Shown: one piece after another, positions 46,961 through 58,878 of the stretch
Layout of the letters: every line of letters begins with the position of its first letter
Numbering within the stretch: the stretch's first letter is position 1
Assembly (NCBI GenBank): GCA_018894105.1
Contig: CM032121.1
Coordinates: forward strand, 19,874,730 to 19,938,729
Length of the DNA: 64,000 bases
Origin: Jacaranda mimosifolia
Taxonomy: Eukaryota; Streptophyta; Magnoliopsida; Lamiales; Bignoniaceae
Reading direction: 5' to 3'
Translations under genes and position numbers: made by a program
The notes under the pieces: model-generated
Database searches by the model: none
Seen by the model: the letters and a program-made list of their open reading frames with translations, nothing else
Told to the model about the DNA's origin: nothing

Positions 46961-47089
46961 ACTTGATGAAGTTCAAGATGATCATCAAATCCCACAAGTA
47001 GTGGAAACAAGTCAGCATCAAGAGCCATACACAACCTCTAAGAAGGTCGGATCGAATCAAGAAATAACCTAAAAAGTTTAGATTCTTTT

Positions 47090-48075
47090 ATGAGACGGGC
47101 CAATCGAATAGTAATCTGAAGACCTATGAGAAAGCTATATTGGATATAGACTCGGGACATTGGCTAAAAGCCATGAAATCCAAAATGGACTTTATGTACT
47201 CCAACAAAATATAGACTTAGGTAGATCCACTGGAGGGAATAGTTCCCATAGGTTTCAAGTGGATCTATAAGCAAAAGCTAGGAGTCGATGGAGAGGTTAT
47301 GACCTTTAAGGCGTGACTAGTGGCAAAAGTTTACACTCAAAGACCCTATATCAATTTTGAGGAAACCTTTGCACCAGTTGTAATGCCTAAGTCTATTCGG
47401 ATTTTACTTGCCATAGCTACATATTAGGACTATGAGATATGTCAAATTGATGTGAAAATCGTTTTCCTCAATGGAAACATTGAAAAGGAAATCAATATAG
47501 AGCAACCACAAGGTTTTACAACCAAAGAGAGTGAGCGAAAGGTTTACAAACTTCGAAGATCCATTTATGGACTCAAACAGCCATCCTGAAGTTGGAACAT
47601 AAGTTTTGATAAGTTAGTTAAATTGTTTGGCTTTTTCAAAAATATGTATGAACCTTGTATGTACAAGAAGGGTAGTGGGAGTAGTACACAATTTATTGTG
47701 CTTTATGTCGATGACATTCTTCTAATTGGGAATGAAAGAGAAATGCTAGAGTATAGTAAAACATGGTTATCTACTCAATTCTTCATTAAGGATTTGGGAG
47801 AAGCATTCTACGTATTAGGAATATGTATCTATAGAGATAGATCGAGGAGGATGCTCGGGCTTTCCTAAACCCCGCGCATTAACAAGATACTAAAGAGGTT
47901 TAATATGAAAGAATCTAAGAGGGGATTCCTCCCTATGGGACATGACATTCATCTCTCCAAGTCTGTGCCCCTAAAACTGACAACTAGGGACAAAGAATGT
48001 CCCACTACCTTATACATTCATTATTGGGAGCATAATGTGTGCTGTTCAATGTACAAGACCATACGTGGCACACGT
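47090..48075 (+). pseudogene. Copia C1 reverse transcriptase (cut by C2)
   Basis: GIVPIGFKWIYKQKLGVDGE, FEETFAPVVMPKSIRILLA, QIDVKIVFLNG and LRRSIYGLKQPS in order. The catalytic LYVDDILLIGNE is intact at 47701-47736. The last part is frame-shifted, and at 48075 the element is interrupted by the C2 LTR within the stretch that continues at 58249. Confidence 0.88.
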
Positions 48076-50289
48076 TGTTGGAATAGTGCCAGACAAGCCA
48101 ATGGGATTGGCCTTGTAAAAGCTATTTCTTTGTAAAAACAATTTTGATTGAATGATGCTTTATATATGGCCATTTTCATCTTATGCTCTATATTACTTCA
48201 CTCACATTTGGATGAAGCCCTTATATCACTCATGACTATGGGACTTAGTTCGTTGACCATGGAATAAGTCTTACACAGTCGTGATCTTAAATCTTCCAAG
48301 TCATAGGATCTTACGAGACGGGGAATCTAAGATTTAGATAGACTTACACTAATGATGCATAAATCCAAGAATTGGATATTGCTCCATTCCATGAGCAATT
48401 ATATGAGATATCGGTGCTTGTTAGAGAACAAGGCACTGAAGACCTACCAGAGAATCCACTAGATAGCCGGAGTGGCAAGTTCTCCAGCTTGCGCTAGTGC
48501 ATATTATTAGTCCTCTGACTTGAGGATCCATGGTAACCTTATGTTTGGTCCTCATTCTTTGACTCTTCCTTGACCACTTAATGGGTCTTTCAGGTTGAGG
48601 TTGGGTATAAACTACTTGGCATGGAGATTTGTGAGATTTAAGATGGAATTCAACTCCTTACTTTTTTGAAGGGCGAGTACATCTCCTATGTGTTCTATAA
48701 TGATCGATTCCAAGAAATCCTTGCGCTAGGTAGTGTGACAATTTGGAAAAGGAGTTTTTTGAAGATGAGGTCACACAAGGGAATCGAACATTGGGAATAG
48801 AGATATAGTATTGAGACTAGTAGGGAGCCGACAAATATTTTGCCCTAAGTCTCTTTCGGGAGATAGGAGACGGAAGGACCATATTTGCAAGGTAAGCTTA
48901 TAGCTATAAGGGTTATCGAAAGCATTCATTTCGGCTAATTAGTTGGGCTCCATGGGCTTGAGGTTGGACATCGACCATGAAAATTGGATACTCTTCAATT
49001 AATGAGATTAATTAAATAGAGTCGATTAGTTTAAAAGTTGTTTTAAACTAAAATGAACATATGATATTCAAAAGTCACAAGGAGTTGTGAGCCCATGTCT
49101 AATGAATGAAAGAACCTATTGGGTCACACACAAAAGCCTATTAACCTTCTAGTTATTGGAGCAATTTTCTAAGAGTTAGAGAATCACTCCAATGTGACTG
49201 ATTTTGTGGTGCCATTTTGGAGGTCAAATTTTGGCTTAATTAATTTAAGTGTTAAATTAATCAACTAATTTAAGGATTTAAATTTGATCAATAATTGAGG
49301 AGTTAATTATTTGGTTCCAAGTGACCATCTATTGACCAAGTTAATTTAAGGAGTTAAATTAACAAAATTGAGCTTAAGAGTTAAGCTTGTTCACTTAAGA
49401 GTTAAATCAAAGGTTAAATAATTAAATTAAAGTGTTTAATTTAATTTATGAGAAGAATACATTTTGGAGAGAAAATTCAAATGAAAGGTTCATTTGAATT
49501 AGCATCTTAATTAACTCGAAATTAGATTTTAAATGTAATTAAAATGCACATGAAATTCAAATGAGCTTTGAATTCAAATTTGCCACATTGGCACCCCACT
49601 TGGCTACCCCTCTCTCATGGAAGGTGTGATGCCACCTTGGCATCACACCATCTAACATTTATATATAGATATAGAGAGAGAGGATCGGCCATATATGCAT
49701 GAAACGTGTGAAGGATTAGATTCTTCCATAATTCCCTCCAAAACTCCCTTTCCAAACATTGCTTCATGTGTTGAGGCTTTGTTCTCTCTTCTTCTCCTAC
49801 CTCAAAAATTAGCCTTCACCATTGATATTTTGCTCATTTTCTCTAGCTAAAAGTGAGTGGAATTTGGAGGATCAATTAGTGTGTGGATCATATCAATAGA
49901 GGCAAAGCATTTGATTTGCTGGCTTTGGAAATCCATTAGAATAAAGCAGTCATTTGTCGAATTTTTCCAAGTGATCCAGATCGAGTTTTGCTCTGAATTT
50001 TTTTATAGCACTTTCCTCAAGGAGTTGAGAGGTTCTAGAATTTTTTTGGGTGATTTTTGGAGCATTTTTACAGAGGCAAAAGTTGCTATTTCTCTGCTAT
50101 GCCAAAGTCTGCCAGAATTTAGAATGGTGAAGCGTTCACCCTTGAGACCTTGAAAATTTTGCTTTTTGAGGTAACACTCCAACTAAATCTGAATTCCTAG
50201 CATGATTAGATCCTTCATAGGCTATAGGCACTAGTTATTTTAAGCTTTTGAAGTTTGATAATTAGATCCTGGTGGCTTACTGACCTTCA
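48076..50289 (+). mobile_element. Copia C2 5' LTR (2214 bp)
   Basis: TGTTGGAATAGTGCC to ...CTGACCTTCA, followed by a mutated PBS (TGGTATCGAAACC). TATA-like TTATATATAGATATAGAG at 49659-49676; the conserved palindrome is at 49624-49648. Confidence 0.92.
49624..49648. repeat. Palindrome upstream of the C2 5' LTR TATA box
   Basis: Identical to 42178-42202. The C2 3' LTR keeps only the left arm (57600-57612). Confidence 0.9.
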
Positions 50290-52260
50290 AGTGGTATCGA
50301 AACCTAAATGATGCTTAGATTTGAATTTTTTTGATTAATTGATTCATGTGATAGATTGATCAAAATCACCAAATTCTTGATTCATATGATGAATTGGAGT
50401 GTTTAGATGATGTTGTGTGTGGCTCCTTGATTGATGAATTAAAAGCATGCTAATATATGTTTTAAGTGTTAATTCATATAATTAGCATGTTTTAATTCAT
50501 ATCTGTTAATGTTGAATGTTGATTTAGTATTAATTGATGTTATATGTTGATATAGCATATTAAATCTAACCTTAATGTGTTTTGGTCATTTTTGGATCCA
50601 ATTTGATTGGAGTTTAATTGGAGATTCATGAAGAATGTGATTCTTACTTAAACTAGTTTTTAGAAGCTTGATTGAGTACTTGAAATTTTGATTTCAAAAG
50701 TTGTTTTAGATATGAAATTTCATCTATAATGTGTGTTTTAATATTTAGAAGGTGTTCCAAAATTTTTTGGTACACAAAAATTGAACCAAAAATAAGTTGA
50801 CTTGGTCCAAACCCAAAAAGAGGGCAAGCTGCCACGCCCAGCCAGGCACCAGCCGGGCAGCGTGCACACTTGTTGCTAGGCCGTGCGGCGAGGCTGGGGC
50901 AACGATGCCCAGTCTCGGGTTGGATGGGTTTTGACCAATTTTTGTATTCCTTTAGTGGCTAAAAATGTTTTATTTCACACATAATAGATGCACAAGTGTT
51001 GTGCAAGTTCCCAATAAAATGTTTGAAATTTTTCAAGCTCCTAAAATCTTGTTAAAGTTGATCTCCATGAAGTTTCATAAGTGTTATACATGGCCAATTA
51101 TTTGTTAATTTGATTAGCATTTAATTGATGGAATTAATTGTTAATTGTAGATTTATTTGTTGTTTATTTAATTGTTGAATGAATGATGAATGAATGGGGA
51201 TGATCATGAGCCTTTAATATGGATTTTATTCATTTCAAGTTGTTGAAATGGGTTGTATTAAATAGGGGCTTGCATGCCTCTTGTTTCTACCTTGTAATTG
51301 TTATGAGAGCAGAATCACTAGGAGTGATGATTTCTTTTTCACGTAAATGTTACATGGAGCAAATGAGGCTATTGGAGGCTTGGAGACTTTTAAAGACCCA
51401 TGAATGTATAGGATACATTCATGTAATAGCTAGATTTAATCAACCCACCTAAAATCAACTAAGTAGTGCACTTATGGCTCTAAGTGCACCACTTGGTTAG
51501 GCTTATGATCATCCCATCCTAGGAGCATGCTAGGCGCATTTACTTATTTATGCTTTTCATATCCTATTGATGTCTGAGATGCATGGTTAGGATATAGAAA
51601 ACCTAAATAAAAAGATAAAATGATGAGATCCTTGCAATCAAAAACCCTCAACTTACAATGTATAAGTGCTTTTCAAATATTAATTTAAAATGGATACAAA
51701 TTAAAAGAGTTTTAATTAATCCAAGCCTTTTACCAATAGTATATGGCATGACGGTACTATCATTATTTGTGTGATGTCTCATGAGTCGTGAGTCACACTT
51801 GTAGTGGAAAGTTATGACCATATACTTAGCAGATAATGCACATTTGATTTAGGAACGCCCATGTATTATCACACGAGTCGTGGGATGTCGTGGTGCTCGT
51901 CTCAAATTAAAATATGATTGGTAGGTCCAACTTAACACCTAGTAGTGTGGATGTCTCATGAGTTGTGGGTCCACATGAAAAGTGAGGCAAAATATATCAA
52001 GAGTTGCATGAGATGCAATTAGCAAAAGTTGCTTATTTTTTGATTGTTTGTGGATGACTCATGAGTCGTGGGTCTGCTTGCAAGTCCTTAGGATCTTGAT
52101 TCTCATCAGGAAATAAGATTTCTTGAATTCTTCTTGGGGGTGAAGAATTTGATAAAATAGTGGGAAGAAAACATGCTTGAAAAACCATGAACATGTTTTT
52201 AATATCAAATTCAATCACATGCTTATTCTCTTTTTCGCCTTTGAGGATTTGTAAAATCTC
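50290..52260 (+). other. Copia C2 damaged PBS and untranslated leader
   Basis: TGGTATCGAAAC (50292-50303) differs from TGGTATCAGAGC. The rest parallels the C1 leader (for example GGGGATGATCATGAGCCTTT at 51196 and at 43762). No gene. Confidence 0.7.
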
Positions 52261-53460
52261 AAGAATGGTTTAATGTTCCACTCAACATTATTTTGGAAAC
52301 CAATAAACCAACTGAGCCAAACTTCCACGATTGACTTAACCTCAAAAATCGTTCGAGATTCCTAGAAATGGATATATGTCCGTGCTCCTAATCCCATGGG
52401 GATTAAAGTAGATCAAGAGACACGTGAGAAGTTCACGAATTGGGTTTAGGATCATCGTATCCCATAATCTCATGGTGGCATCTACAAACTTTAAAAGTCT
52501 CAAAGATAAATGAATAGTACCTTGGTTAAAGTTTACAAGAGTTGTAAAGCAAACAAGGTATGAGAAGTTCATGTAGTCAAAAGATATTTTTCAAGCTAGG
52601 ATGGATGTGAAGTTATGTGTCATCAACTACGGTCTAAAGATGATTAGGCTTGGAGAAGCTTTTTCTACATAGACGTCGTGATGGACAATGACCTCTATGA
52701 GGATTTGATCCTGACATTCTCATTGAGTTTTAATTGATAAAAGTGTTGATCTAGGAGGAGACCACCATGATAAGGGCAAACCTTTGACACTTGTTTCCTC
52801 TTCCAAGTCTATAGGCCCCAGGGGTGCTAGAAAGGGAGGTAAAAGGAAGAAAAGTTCTTCCTCCAAGGGAAAACAACTATTAAAGGCATCCAGAAGAGTC
52901 AAGAAGATTATAGAGGATATAGTCGATATTATTTGTTTCTACTTTGACTAGATAGGTAATTGGAAGCAGTTTTGCGAGGAATACCTTGCAACCCTTTGGA
53001 AGGGTATGTACTTTATTGAAGTGCATTAAAAGCTAAATTCTTCCTTATGGATATGTGATATCGCATGTGGTTCTTATCTTTGTAAGCTATTACAAAGAAT
53101 AAGAAAAAAGAATAAAACTAAATGATGTGGATATGATCCACCTCCTTGGCTAGGGAGCAAGAGTTGTGACCAAAGCCGAAGGCGTATAATAAGTTGGACT
53201 TAGGGAACTCCATAATTTTATTGAAATCTTGCTATTGTGTGCCATATATTGTTGAGAACATTATTTCAATTCCATTTTGGATAGCAAAGGATTTCATTCT
53301 TCTATATCAAATAGGAGATTGAAGGCATTGAATAATGGATCAAAGGATTATACATATTGGATTCTCAGCCATTATTAATGCACTTTCAACAAAGTAAGAA
53401 TATTAGATATCCAAGAAAATACCATGTAATGACATGCAAGACTTGGACATATCTCTAAAA
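52261..53460 (+). pseudogene. Copia C2 gag and protease, heavily decayed
   Basis: Homologous to 44836-45900: FNVPLNIILETNKPTEPNF-like start (about 52266-52325), DVVMDNDLYEDLI (about 52676-52710), and GFARNTLQPFGRVCTLLKCI-like zinc-knuckle/protease spacer (about 52970-53030). There are many stops and deletions relative to C1 (much of the gag middle is missing). Confidence 0.7.
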
Positions 53461-54290
53461 ATAGGATGAACAAGTTAGAAACTCTCAAAGCACTAAATGT
53501 TAGTCGCATTGATGACCTTCCTACTTGTGAATCTTGTTTAAAGGGAAAAATGACCAAGGCTCCTTTTGTAGGACAAATGGAGCGCTCCACAAGTCTTTTG
53601 GATTTGATCCATATGAATATTTGTGGACCACTAAGAGTTAGTAGGATAGGAGGCTATTCTTACTTCATCACATTCACCGATACTTATAGTCAGTTTGGAA
53701 ATGTGTATCTTGTGAAGTACAAGTCTGATGCCTTTGAAAAGTTCAAAGTGTATAAGAATGAAGTGGAAAAGCAATTAGGGCTAAATATTAAAGCTCTTTG
53801 ATTGGATCGAGGGAGAGAATACTTGAGCACCGAATTCTTGAATTATCTAAAAGAGAATAAGATTCTCTCTCAATGGACTCTACTTGGCACACCCTAACAC
53901 AATGGAGTAGCTGAGATGAGAAATCGTACCTTATTAGACATGGTACATTCTATGATAAACTTTTTTTATGTGCCCATATCTTTTTGGGGATATGCCTTAG
54001 ATACGACAGCGATGCTACTAAATATAGTACCATTAAAGTTGGTGCCAAAAACACCATATGAGATATGGCATCACAAAGCACCCTCTTACAATTATCTTAA
54101 AGTTTGGGGGCCTCTTGCCTACGTAAGACGGACAGTGGGAGATAAGTTGGATAGTAGATCTACCTTGTGCAAGTTTGTGGGATACCCAAGAGAGTCTTTG
54201 GTTACTATTTCTATGATCCCTCGAAACAAAAGGTGTTTGTTTCGAGGAACGCCACATTTTTTGGAAAAGGAATTTCTATAAGATTGAAAA
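53461..54290 (+). pseudogene. Copia C2 integrase
   Basis: 53466-53801: NKLETLKALNVSRIDDLPTC, ESCLKGKMTKAPFVGQMERS, then LIHMNICGPLRVS, where the first catalytic Asp of the DxxG motif is Asn. GGYSYFITFTDTYSQF and NIKAL-stop-LDRGREYLSTEF follow, then HNGVAEMRNRTLLDMV (53916 on) and SFWGYALDTTAMLLN, KTPYEIWHHKAPSYNYLKVW and LCKFVGYPRES. Better preserved than C1 at the C-terminal end. Confidence 0.88.
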
Positions 54291-54429
54291 AAATGCGTTG
54301 TTGTTGAATTTGGTGAAGTTCAAGATGATCATCAAATCCCACAAGCGGTAGAAATAAATAAAATATCAAAGAGCCTCACACACAAGTTCTATTAAGGTCA
54401 GATCGAATTAAGAAGCAGCATGAAAGGTT

Positions 54430-55515
54430 CGAATTCTTTCATGAGACGGGCTAATCAGCTAGTGATCTGAAGAACTATGAAGAAGCTATGTTGGACATAG
54501 ATTTGGGACATTGGCTTGAAGCCATGAGATCCAAAATGGACTCCATGTACTCCAACAAAGTATGGAAGTTGGTAGATCTACCAAAGGGAATAGTTCCCGT
54601 TGGTTACAAGTGGATCGATAAGCGAAAGCTTGGAGTAGATGGAGAAGTGGTGATTTTTAAGGCGCGACTAGTGGCAAAGAGTTACACTCAAAGACTCAAT
54701 ATCGATTTCGAGGAAATCTTTTCACCAGTCATAATGCCTAAGTTCATTAGGAATCTACTTGCCATAGCTGCATATTATGACTATGAGATATGGCAAATGG
54801 ATTTGAAAATCGCTTTCCTCAATGAAGACATATATTTGGAGCAACCACAAGGTTTTTACATCCAAAGGGAGTGAGCAAAAGGTTTGCAAACTCCAGAGAT
54901 CTATTTATGGACTCAAACAAGCATCCCGAAGTTGGAACATACGTTTTAACAAAACAATCAAATAGTCTGGCTTTGTCAAAAATGTGTATGAACTATGTGT
55001 GTATAAGAAGGCTAGTGAGAGCAGTGTACAATTTATTGTACTTTATGTCGATGACATCTTTCTCATTGGGAATGAGGTAGGGATGTTAGAGTGTACTAAA
55101 ACATGGTTATCTACACAATTCTCCATGAAAGATTTAGGATAAGCATCCTACGTATTGGGAATACATATCTATAGAGATAGATCTATGAGGATGCTGGGGC
55201 TATCCCATGCCCTATACATTAACAAAATACTAAATAGGTTTAGTGTGGAAGAATCCAAGAAGGGATTCCTTCTAATGGGACATGGCATTCATCTTTCCAA
55301 GTCTGTGGCCCTTAAGACTGAAAATGAGAGACAAAGAATATCCCACATACCTTATGTCTCCGCTATTGGTAGCATAATGTATGCAGTTCAATGTACAAGA
55401 CTGGATGTGGCACAATCGCTGAGCGTTATGAGTAGGTTCCAATCCAATGCTGGTGAAACTCATTGGATAGCCGTTAAAGCAATCCTTAAAGTACTTGAGG
55501 AGCACTAAGGATTTT
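54430..55515 (+). pseudogene. Copia C2 reverse transcriptase
   Basis: 54488-54874: WLEAMRSKMDSMYSNKVWKL, GIVPVGYKWIDKRKLGVDGE, FKARLVAKSYTQRLNIDFEE and DLKIAFLNEDIYLEQPQGF. A frameshift near 54874; LYVDDIFLIGNE (catalytic) at 55041-55076; then 55155-55508 gives MGIHIYRDRSMRMLGLSHAL and RFSVEESKKGFLLMGHGIHL and the start of RNase H (HIPYVSAIGSIMYA, RLDVAQSLSVMSRFQSN). Confidence 0.9.
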
Positions 55516-56030
55516 TTTTTTGTATACGGCATTGGAGAATTGAAACTATAGGGGTTTTTGGATTCAAGTTTCCAATCCGATGTAGATGACCTAAAATCCA
55601 CTTCTAGATTTATATTTTGCCTTAATGGCAGCATGGTGAGTTGGAAAAGTTCCAACAAGACTCCACGTCTGAGACAATCACTAAGGTGAAATAATTTGTG
55701 GTTTTGGAAATCGTAAAAGAAAGTGTTTGGATAAAAACTCCATCTAAGAGTTGGATGTAGTACCTAACGTGCATGAGCCCACAACTGTCTTTGGAAGACA
55801 ACTTTAGACTTGAGCCAAGATCTCATCAGTGATCCAAACATAGTAAATGAGTTATCATTTGATATATGATATCAATTGATAGAGGCGACAATTGAATGGA
55901 CAAAGTTGTCTCAAAAGAGAATTTAGAAGAACCACTGTTTAGGCCCCTAGAAGCAAAAGGTCTTTGAAGGACATATTGAGAAAATGGGTCTCAAGGCCGT
56001 GGGGCATTAGTTTGAGGGCAAGTGGGAGAT
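55516..56030 (+). pseudogene. Copia C2 RNase H and polypurine tract
   Basis: Frames include LEEH/KDFF, DSSFQSDVDDLKST, GFIFCLNGSMVSWKSSNK and damaged matches to VADSTTEAEYI, partly deleted relative to 58249-58878. The polypurine tract GAGGGCAAGTGGGAGAT (56014-56030) precedes the LTR. Confidence 0.82.
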
Positions 56031-58248
56031 TGTGAATAGTGCCCAGCAAGCCAATAGGATTGGCCCTGTAAAAGTTATTTCTTTGTAAAAACAATCTAGA
56101 TTGAATGATATTCTATATATAGCCATCTTTATCTTATGCACTCTATTACTTCACTTGTATTTGGATGAAGCCCTTAGATCAATCATGACTACGAGATTGG
56201 TTCGGTAATCATGGAATAAGTCTTACATGGTCGTGATCTTAAATCTTCCAAGTCATAGGATATTATGAGACGGGGCATCTAAGATCCGGATAGACTTGCA
56301 CTAACGATGCATAAATCCAAGAGTTGGATATTACTCCATTCTATGAGCAATCATATGAGATATGGGTGCATATTAGTGGGGTTTGTTAGAGAACAAGGCA
56401 CTGAAGACCTACCGAAGAATCCACTAGATAGCCGGAGTGGCAAGTCGGTAGTGGTAAGTTCTCTAGCTTGCGCTAGTGAATATTATTAGTCCTCTGACCT
56501 GAGGATCCATGGTAATCTTATGTTTGGTCCTCATGCTTTGACTCTTCCTTGACCACTTAATGGGTCTTTCAGGTTGAGGTTGGGTATGAACTACTTGGCA
56601 TGGAGATTTGTGAGATCCGAGACAGAATCCGACTCCTCGCTTTTATAAAGGGCAATTACATCTCCTATGTATTATTTAATGATCGACTCCAAGAAATCTT
56701 TGTGCAAGGTGGTGTGATAATTTGGAAAAGAAAATTTTCAAAGATGAGGTCACACAAAGGAATTGAACATTAGGAATAGAGACATAGTATTGAGGCTATT
56801 AGAAAGTCGACAAATATCTTGCCCTAAGCCTTTTTCGGGAGATATGAGACGAAATGACCGTATTTACATGGTAAGCATATAGCTATAATGGTTCTCCAAA
56901 AGCATTCATTCGGTCAATTAGTTGGGCTCCATGGTCTTGAGGGTAGACATTGACCATGGAGATTGGGTACTCTTCAATTAATGAGTTAATTGAATTGAGT
57001 CGATTAGTTTAAAAGTTGTTTTAAACTAAAATGAATATATGATATTCAAAAGTCACAAGAAGTTTTCAGCCCATGTCCAATGAATGGTAGAACCTATTGG
57101 GTCACACACAAAAATCAATCAACTCCTAGTTATTGGCACAATTTTCTAAGAGTTAGAGAATCACTCCAAAGTGATTGATTTTGAGGTGCCAATTTGAAGG
57201 TCAAATTTTGGCTTGATTAATTTAAGTGTTAAATTAATCAACTAATTTAAGGAGTTAAATTTGACCAATAATTATGGAGCTAATTATTTGGTGCCAAGTG
57301 ACCATCAATTGGTCAAGTTAATTTAAGGGGTTAAATTAACAAAATTGAGCTTAAGAGTTAAGCTTGTTTCACTTGAGAGTAAAGTCAAAGGTTAAATAAT
57401 TAAATTAAAAACTTTAATTTAATTAATGAGAAGAATACATTTTGGAGGGAAAATTCAAATGAAAGGTTCATTTGAATTAGCATCTTAATTAACTTAAAAT
57501 TAGATTTCAAATGTAATTAAAATGCACATGAAATTCAAATGAGATTTGAATTCAAATTTGCAACCTTGGCACCCTACTTGGCCGTTCCCCCTCATGGAAG
57601 GTGTGATGCCAATCTAATATCTAGATATAGATATAGAGAAAGAGGATCAGCCATATATGCATGAAAGGTGTGAAGGATTAGATTCTTCCACAATTCCCTC
57701 CAAAACTCCATTTCCAAACATTGCTTCATGTGTTGAGGCTTTGTTCTCTTTTCTTCCCCTACCTTAAAAATAAGCCTTCACCATTGGTATTCTGCTCATT
57801 TTCTCCAGCTAAAAGTGAGTGGAATTTGAAGGATCAATTGGTTTGTGGATCATATCAATAGAGGCAAAGATTTGATTTGCTAACTTTGAAGATCCACTAG
57901 AACAGAGCACTCCCTTGTCCAATTTTTTCCAAGCGATCCAGATAGAGTTTTCCTCTGAATTTTTTACAGCACTTTCCTCAAGGAGTTGAGAGGTTCAAAA
58001 ATCTTTTTCGTGATTTTTGGAGCATTTTAATTGAGGCAAAAATTGTTGTTTTTCTGCTGTGCCAGAGTCTGCCAGAATTTGGATTGGTGAAGTGTTCACC
58101 CTTAAGACCTTGGAAATTTTCTTTTTGAGGCAACACTCCAACTAAATTTGAATTCCTAGCATGATTAAATCCTTGGTAGGCTGTAAGCACTATTTATTTT
58201 GAGCTTTTGAAGTTTGATAATTAGATTCTAGTAGCTTATTAACCTTCA
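56031..58248 (+). mobile_element. Copia C2 3' LTR (2218 bp)
   Basis: TGTGAATAGTGCCC to ...TTAACCTTCA. The TATA region at about 57614-57640 reads ATCTAGATATAGATATAGAG; a deletion just upstream removed the right arm of the conserved palindrome. Confidence 0.92.
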
Positions 58249-58878
58249 CGCTCTAAGTGTTACTAGTCATTTTCAATCTAACCCCAATGAATGCCACTAG
58301 ATGTCCATTAAAACAATCCTGAAGTACTTGAGAAGGACTAAGGACTTGTTTTTGGTATTCAGCAATGGAGAATTGAAACTTGAGGGCCTTTTTAGATTCA
58401 AGTTTCCAATATGATGGAAATGACCCAAAACCCATTTCTGGATTTATATTTTGCCTCAATGGCAGCGCGGTGAGTTGGAAGAGTTCCAAATAAGACACCG
58501 CGGTTGATTTAACTATAGAGGCAGAGTATATTGCGGCTTCGGAAGATGCAAAGAAAGGTGTTTGGATGAAAAACTTCATCCAAGAGTTAGATGTAGTGTC
58601 TAACATTGCTGAGATAGTAGCTGTCTTCTCTGATAACATCAGGGTTGTAATGCAAGCTAAAGAGCCAAGATCTCATCAACGATCCAAGCATATTTTGAGG
58701 TGATATCATTTGATCTGAGAAATCATTGATAGATGCGATATCCGAGTGGAGAGGGTTACCTCGGAAGAGAATATAACAGTTCCACTAACTAAACTCCTAT
58801 TGCAAAAGGTCTTTAAAGGACACTTGAGAAGATAAGTCTTAAGAATATGGAGAATTGACTTTAGGGCAAGTGAGAGAT
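58249..58878 (+). pseudogene. Copia C1 RNase H and polypurine tract (3' of C2)
   Basis: Continues the C1 frame broken at 48075: ALSVTSHFQSN, MSIKTILKYLRRTKDLFLVF, SNGELKLEG, then DFIFCLNGSAVSWKSS-like, TIEAEYIAASEDAKKGVWMK, NFIQELDVV and SDNIRVVMQAKEPRSHQ. Frames shift several times. AGGGCAAGTGAGAGAT (58863-58878) is the polypurine tract. Confidence 0.87.

Larger units (their letters stand above)
48071..58253 (+). mobile_element. Copia C2 (48076-58248), nested in copia C1
   Basis: Full-length copia of the same superfamily branch: LTRs 48076-50289 and 56031-58248, interior 50290-56030. The 5' flank is CACGT (48071-48075); after the 3' LTR the sequence reads ...TTCACGCTCTAAG, which fits a CACG(C/T) TSD with loss of one CA. 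Joining 48070 to 58249 restores C1 alignment across the start of RNase H. Both LTRs share TTCTTTGTAAAAACAAT, absent from the C1 LTRs. Confidence 0.9.
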
